Below, piece after piece: positions 60,927-64,000 of a DNA stretch of 64,000 bases (position 1 is the first letter of the stretch; each line of letters starts with the position of its first letter). The position numbers were made by a program, and so were the translations under genes. Under the pieces are notes generated by a model, which worked only from the letters and a program-made list of their open reading frames with translations, was not told where the DNA came from and ran no database searches. This DNA is from DAIDKA01 sp035487155. GTDB taxonomy: Bacteria; Pseudomonadota; Gammaproteobacteria; Steroidobacterales; Steroidobacteraceae. The DNA lies in assembly GCA_035487155.1 (NCBI GenBank), contig DATHMK010000005.1, positions 1 to 64,000 on the forward strand, written 5' to 3'.

Positions 60927-62249
60927 ATGAACTTCATCACCAAGAAGCACCTGTCCCGCCGCACTGTGCTGCGTGGGGTGGGTGCGGCCATGGCGCTGCC
61001 GTTGCTGGATGCGATGATCCCGGCGAGCGTCGCTCTGGCACAGACCGCCGCGGCGCCCAAGATGAAACTCGCCTTCATCTATTTTCCGCACGGCGCCATC
61101 ATGGACAAGTGGACGCCCAGCGGTGTCGGTCGTGACTTCAAGCTGTCACCGATACTGGAAGCGCTCGGGCCCTACCAGAAACAACTGGTGGTGGTGAGCA
61201 ACCTCGGCAACAGGCCCGCGGAGAGCGCCGCGGTGCATGCCATCGTGCCGGGGACCTGGCTGTCCTGCGTGCATCCCAAGGAGAGCCAGGACCCGATCGG
61301 TGGCGTCACGGTGGATCAGATCGCGGCCCAGCACCTGGGTCAGGACACACCGCTGCCGTCCCTGGAAGTCGCCACCGAGCAGGATGGCGGCGGCGGGGTC
61401 TGTGATCGCGCCTACGGCTGCAGTTTCTCCGGAACGATTTCCTTCCGTACGCCCACCACGCCGCTGCCGATGGAGTACAACCCGCGCAACCTCTTCCAGC
61501 GGCTTTTCGGGCGCGGCGACACTCCGGCCGAGCGTACCGCGCTCGGCAAGCGGTACGACAGCGTGTTGGACATGGTGGCCGCGGACGCCGAGTCCATGCG
61601 CGCGGATCTGGGACCCGCCGATCGGGTGGTCCTGAGCGACTATCTGGACAGCGTGCGCGAGGTCGAGCGGCGGGTGCAGAAGATGGAGAGCCAGGATCTC
61701 TCGCACCTGAAGCTGCCGGAGGTGCCGCTGGGTATTCCCGAGCAGTTCCCGGAACAGCAGGCGCTGATGTTCGACATGATCGCGCTCGCCTTCCAGGCGA
61801 ACCTGACGCACATCGCAACCATGACCATGGCCCATGAAGTGAGCAGCATGACCTATCCTTTCATCGGCGTGCCGGACGCATTCCACCCGATCTCCCACCA
61901 CCAGGGGGATCCGTCAAAGATCGAGAAGCTGATCAAGATCCAGACCTATCACACCCAGAAGCTGGCGGACTTCCTGAAACGCCTGGCGGACACCCCCGAT
62001 GGCGATGGTTCGTTGTACGACCATGCGATGATTCTGTATGGCAGCAATATGAGCAACAGCAACGCACATGATCAGTACCCGCTGCCCACGGCACTCGTCG
62101 GCGGCGCCTGCGGCAGGATCAAGGGCGGTCAGCACCTGCGCTACCCGGAGCACACGCCACTCGCCAACGTACTGCTGACGATGTTGCGCCGCGCCGGAAT
62201 TGAGCAGGACAGGGTCGGCGACAGCACCGGCGAAATCGCGGAGATCTAG
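60927..62249 (+). CDS. DUF1552 protein B with Tat-like signal
   Basis: This 440-residue paralogue of the DUF1552 protein at 53635 has a Tat-like signal (SRRTVLRGVGAAMALPLLDAM), the HxxSHH motif in FHPISHHQGD, LYGSNMSNSNAHDQYPLPTALVGG and the CDRAYGCSFS stretch that replaces the CGGAGC of copy A. It starts 19 bp after the DUF1592 gene and is followed by an ankyrin gene 3 bp later, the same order as in the first half of the operon apart from the missing MBL gene. Confidence 0.92.
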   Translation: MNFITKKHLSRRTVLRGVGAAMALPLLDAMIPASVALAQTAAAPKMKLAFIYFPHGAIMDKWTPSGVGRDFKLSPILEALGPYQKQLVVVSNLGNRPAESAAVHAIVPGTWLSCVHPKESQDPIGGVTVDQIAAQHLGQDTPLPSLEVATEQDGGGGVCDRAYGCSFSGTISFRTPTTPLPMEYNPRNLFQRLFGRGDTPAERTALGKRYDSVLDMVAADAESMRADLGPADRVVLSDYLDSVREVERRVQKMESQDLSHLKLPEVPLGIPEQFPEQQALMFDMIALAFQANLTHIATMTMAHEVSSMTYPFIGVPDAFHPISHHQGDPSKIEKLIKIQTYHTQKLADFLKRLADTPDGDGSLYDHAMILYGSNMSNSNAHDQYPLPTALVGGACGRIKGGQHLRYPEHTPLANVLLTMLRRAGIEQDRVGDSTGEIAEI

Positions 62250-62252
62250 CTT

Positions 62253-63782
62253 ATGCAATCCTGGCTCGGTCTCGCGCTGCTCACGGTCGCAGGTTCGGCA
62301 CTGGCCGCTACCAGTGATGCGCCGCTGGTGCAGCTGGCGATGAGCGACCAGTGGCAGCAGGCCCTGGCGCTCATCGACCACGGTGCCGATGTGAATGCGA
62401 CCTCCGAGGACGGTTCCACCGCGCTGCTGTGGGCCGCGCATCGCGACGACCGCATGCTGGTCGAGCGGTTGCTCAAGGCGCATGCGGATGCCAAGGCCGC
62501 CAACCATTACGGTGCCACACCCATGTCGGAGGCGGCCGCCTACGGAGATCCGGTGGTGCTCGAGCTGCTGCTCAAAGCAGGTGCGGACCCGGATACGGCC
62601 GATGCCGACGGTCAAACCGCCCTGATGGTCATCGCCCACACCAGCAACCTGCAGGCTGCTGAGCTGCTGCTGCGGCATGGCGCACACGTGGAGGCGACCG
62701 AAAGGCTGCGGGGTCAGACGGCCTTGCATTTCGCGGCCGCCGAGAGCCAGCCGGCGATGCTGCAGTTGCTGCTGCGCCACCATGCTGATCCCAACGCGCG
62801 TTCGAAGATCGAGCACGATCTGCGCCAGGTGAGCGCTGAACCGCGCATCCAGTGGCGCGCCCCCGGGGGCCTCACGCCGCTTCTGTATGCCGCGCGCCAG
62901 GGCTGCATGGAATGCGTGCAGGCGCTGATCAGGTCCAGGGCGGATCCCAACCTGAACGATCCGGAGGGCATCTCGCCGCTGCTGATCGCCACGGAGAACT
63001 TCCACTTCGATGTGGCGGTGTATCTGATGAAGGTGGGTGCCGATCCGAATCATTGGGACTGGTGGGGACGCACGCCGCTGTATGCCGCGGTCGACCTGAA
63101 CACCTTGCCCTATGGCGGCAGGTCCGACCGGCCGTCACTGGATGCGACGACCAGCCTGAAGATGATCCAGCTGCTGCTGGCGGCCGGGGCGAACCCGAAT
63201 GCCCAACTGAAGCTGTTTCCACCGTTCCGCCAGATCGGTTCCGATCGCGGCGCGGATCTGCTGCTGACGGTGGGTACGACGCCGCTGCTGCGGGCCGCCA
63301 AGGCGGGCGATGTGAATGCGATGAAGCTGCTGCTGGGGCGTGGCGCAAAGGTGGACCTTGCCAACACTCTGGGGGTCACCCCGCTCATGGCGGCGGCCGG
63401 GCTGGGCTCCAATGAAATCGATACGCGCGGCAAGTACGTCACGGAGCAGCAGGCCATCGCGGCCATCGAGCTGCTGATTGCGCAGGGGGCGCAGGTCAAT
63501 GCCATCGACAATCTCGGCCGATCGGCCCTGTACGGGGCGGCCTATTGGGGCTGGAACGATGCGATCAAGCGCCTTGCGGGTCATGGTGCCGAGCTTGATA
63601 TCAAGGACGTTCACGGCCATACCGCACTGGACATGGCGCTGGGCCGCGCCGAGGGCCATGGCCGCGGCGGGGCCGGCAAGGTGGTCCACGAGGACAGTGC
63701 GGCGCTGCTGCAGCAGTTGCAGGCAAACGGCGCCAGGACCGCGGAGCTGCCCCCCGTGAAACCGGCCAATCAGTTGCTGTAA
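62253..63782 (+). CDS. Exported ankyrin-repeat protein B
   Basis: This 509-residue protein has a short signal peptide (LGLALLTVAGSALA) followed by about 10-12 ankyrin repeats, for example DGSTALLWAAHRDDRMLVERLLKAHADAKA and DGQTALMVIAHTSNLQAAELLLRHGAHVEA, and ending near ALDMALGRAEGHG. It shares repeat order and several linker regions with the ankyrin protein at 55929, including the GGLTPLLYAxRxGC repeat. It closes the visible operon. Confidence 0.92.
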   Translation: MQSWLGLALLTVAGSALAATSDAPLVQLAMSDQWQQALALIDHGADVNATSEDGSTALLWAAHRDDRMLVERLLKAHADAKAANHYGATPMSEAAAYGDPVVLELLLKAGADPDTADADGQTALMVIAHTSNLQAAELLLRHGAHVEATERLRGQTALHFAAAESQPAMLQLLLRHHADPNARSKIEHDLRQVSAEPRIQWRAPGGLTPLLYAARQGCMECVQALIRSRADPNLNDPEGISPLLIATENFHFDVAVYLMKVGADPNHWDWWGRTPLYAAVDLNTLPYGGRSDRPSLDATTSLKMIQLLLAAGANPNAQLKLFPPFRQIGSDRGADLLLTVGTTPLLRAAKAGDVNAMKLLLGRGAKVDLANTLGVTPLMAAAGLGSNEIDTRGKYVTEQQAIAAIELLIAQGAQVNAIDNLGRSALYGAAYWGWNDAIKRLAGHGAELDIKDVHGHTALDMALGRAEGHGRGGAGKVVHEDSAALLQQLQANGARTAELPPVKPANQLL

Positions 63783-63920
63783 CCGGCAGCGGGCGGAGAG
63801 GGGAGGCAGGACACCGGCCCTGGGGCTGTCGGATTTGTCCGTCAGACGACGCTGGCGCCGAGCCTACAGGCCCCGCCGGACGAGCGTGATAAACAGGGGC
63901 AAACACCTGAGGCCTGCTCC

Positions 63921-64000
63921 ATGACCGCCATGCCCCCACGGAATTTCGACCCCCTGCGCTTCTGTGTACTGCCGCGCGTGACGGCAGAGGAGCGCCAGCA
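63921..64000 (+). CDS. Possible 5' end of a gene running off the window
   Basis: An ATG at 63921, preceded by a tgagg sequence 10 bp upstream, opens a frame that encodes MTAMPPRNFDPLRFCVLPRV and stays open to the window edge (26 codons). It fits the start of a protein but cannot be identified. The 138 bp before it, after the ankyrin gene, show no obvious feature. Confidence 0.4.
   Translation, partial: MTAMPPRNFDPLRFCVLPRVTAEERQ

Overview
The window is a GC-rich bacterial chromosome segment with very dense coding (the longest gene-free stretch is about 360 bp). A TonB-dependent receptor, Sec, Tat and lipoprotein signals and many SDR, GST, MBL-fold and NTF2-like paralogues point to a Gram-negative proteobacterium. 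My best guess is a catabolically versatile gammaproteobacterium of the Steroidobacterales/Nevskiales type, but this is inferred from gene content only; there is no rRNA or other marker here. I saw no tRNA, rRNA, CRISPR array, prophage or insertion sequence.

Layout. 0.1-2.4 kb: an exported SDR, a cupin protein and a RelE/HigB-like toxin whose antitoxin gene is frameshifted. 2.4-6.5 kb: a TonB-dependent receptor divergent from an AraC-type regulator. 6.6-13.6 kb: a tightly coupled operon with a split PEP-synthase-like pair arranged like phenylphosphate synthase, a biotin carrier protein, a biotin carboxylase, a pyruvate-carboxylase-type carboxyltransferase and a HAD phosphatase. 13.6-26 kb: a catabolic block of SDRs, a lactonase-like MBL protein, a 3-hydroxyisobutyrate dehydrogenase-like enzyme, a carboxymuconolactone decarboxylase-like protein, a serine hydrolase, a GMC oxidoreductase, a second MBL protein, a CYP199-like P450 and a phytoene-desaturase-like flavoprotein. 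26-29.5 kb: a lipoprotein with six tandem Ig-like repeats and a beta-propeller-like domain. 29.5-36 kb: a phosphotriesterase-like hydrolase, four GSTs (three LigF-like), two LigD-like SDRs and an NTF2-like protein. 36-42 kb: alkylation-repair genes, an MFS transporter and an SMP-30-like protein. 42.3-46.5 kb: a kaiC-kaiB-kaiB-hybrid histidine kinase operon. 46.4-50.9 kb: a CocE-type esterase and MarR regulator divergent from a lignostilbene-dioxygenase-like carotenoid oxygenase and a double NTF2 protein. 51.1-63.8 kb: an eight-gene run of exported proteins in which DUF1592-type c-haem proteins, DUF1552 Tat proteins, MBL-fold proteins and ankyrin proteins each occur twice.

How it may work together. 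LigD-like SDRs, LigF-like GSTs, a lignostilbene-dioxygenase-like enzyme, NTF2-like proteins and a CYP199-like P450 together suggest breakdown of methoxylated or dimeric aromatics such as lignin fragments, with the TonB receptor as a possible uptake route. The split PEP-synthase/biotin operon may phosphorylate and carboxylate a phenolic or enolic substrate. The duplicated exported cassette at the right end looks like an uncharacterised periplasmic redox or hydrolytic system. These roles are inferences from family resemblance recalled from memory; no database search was run.
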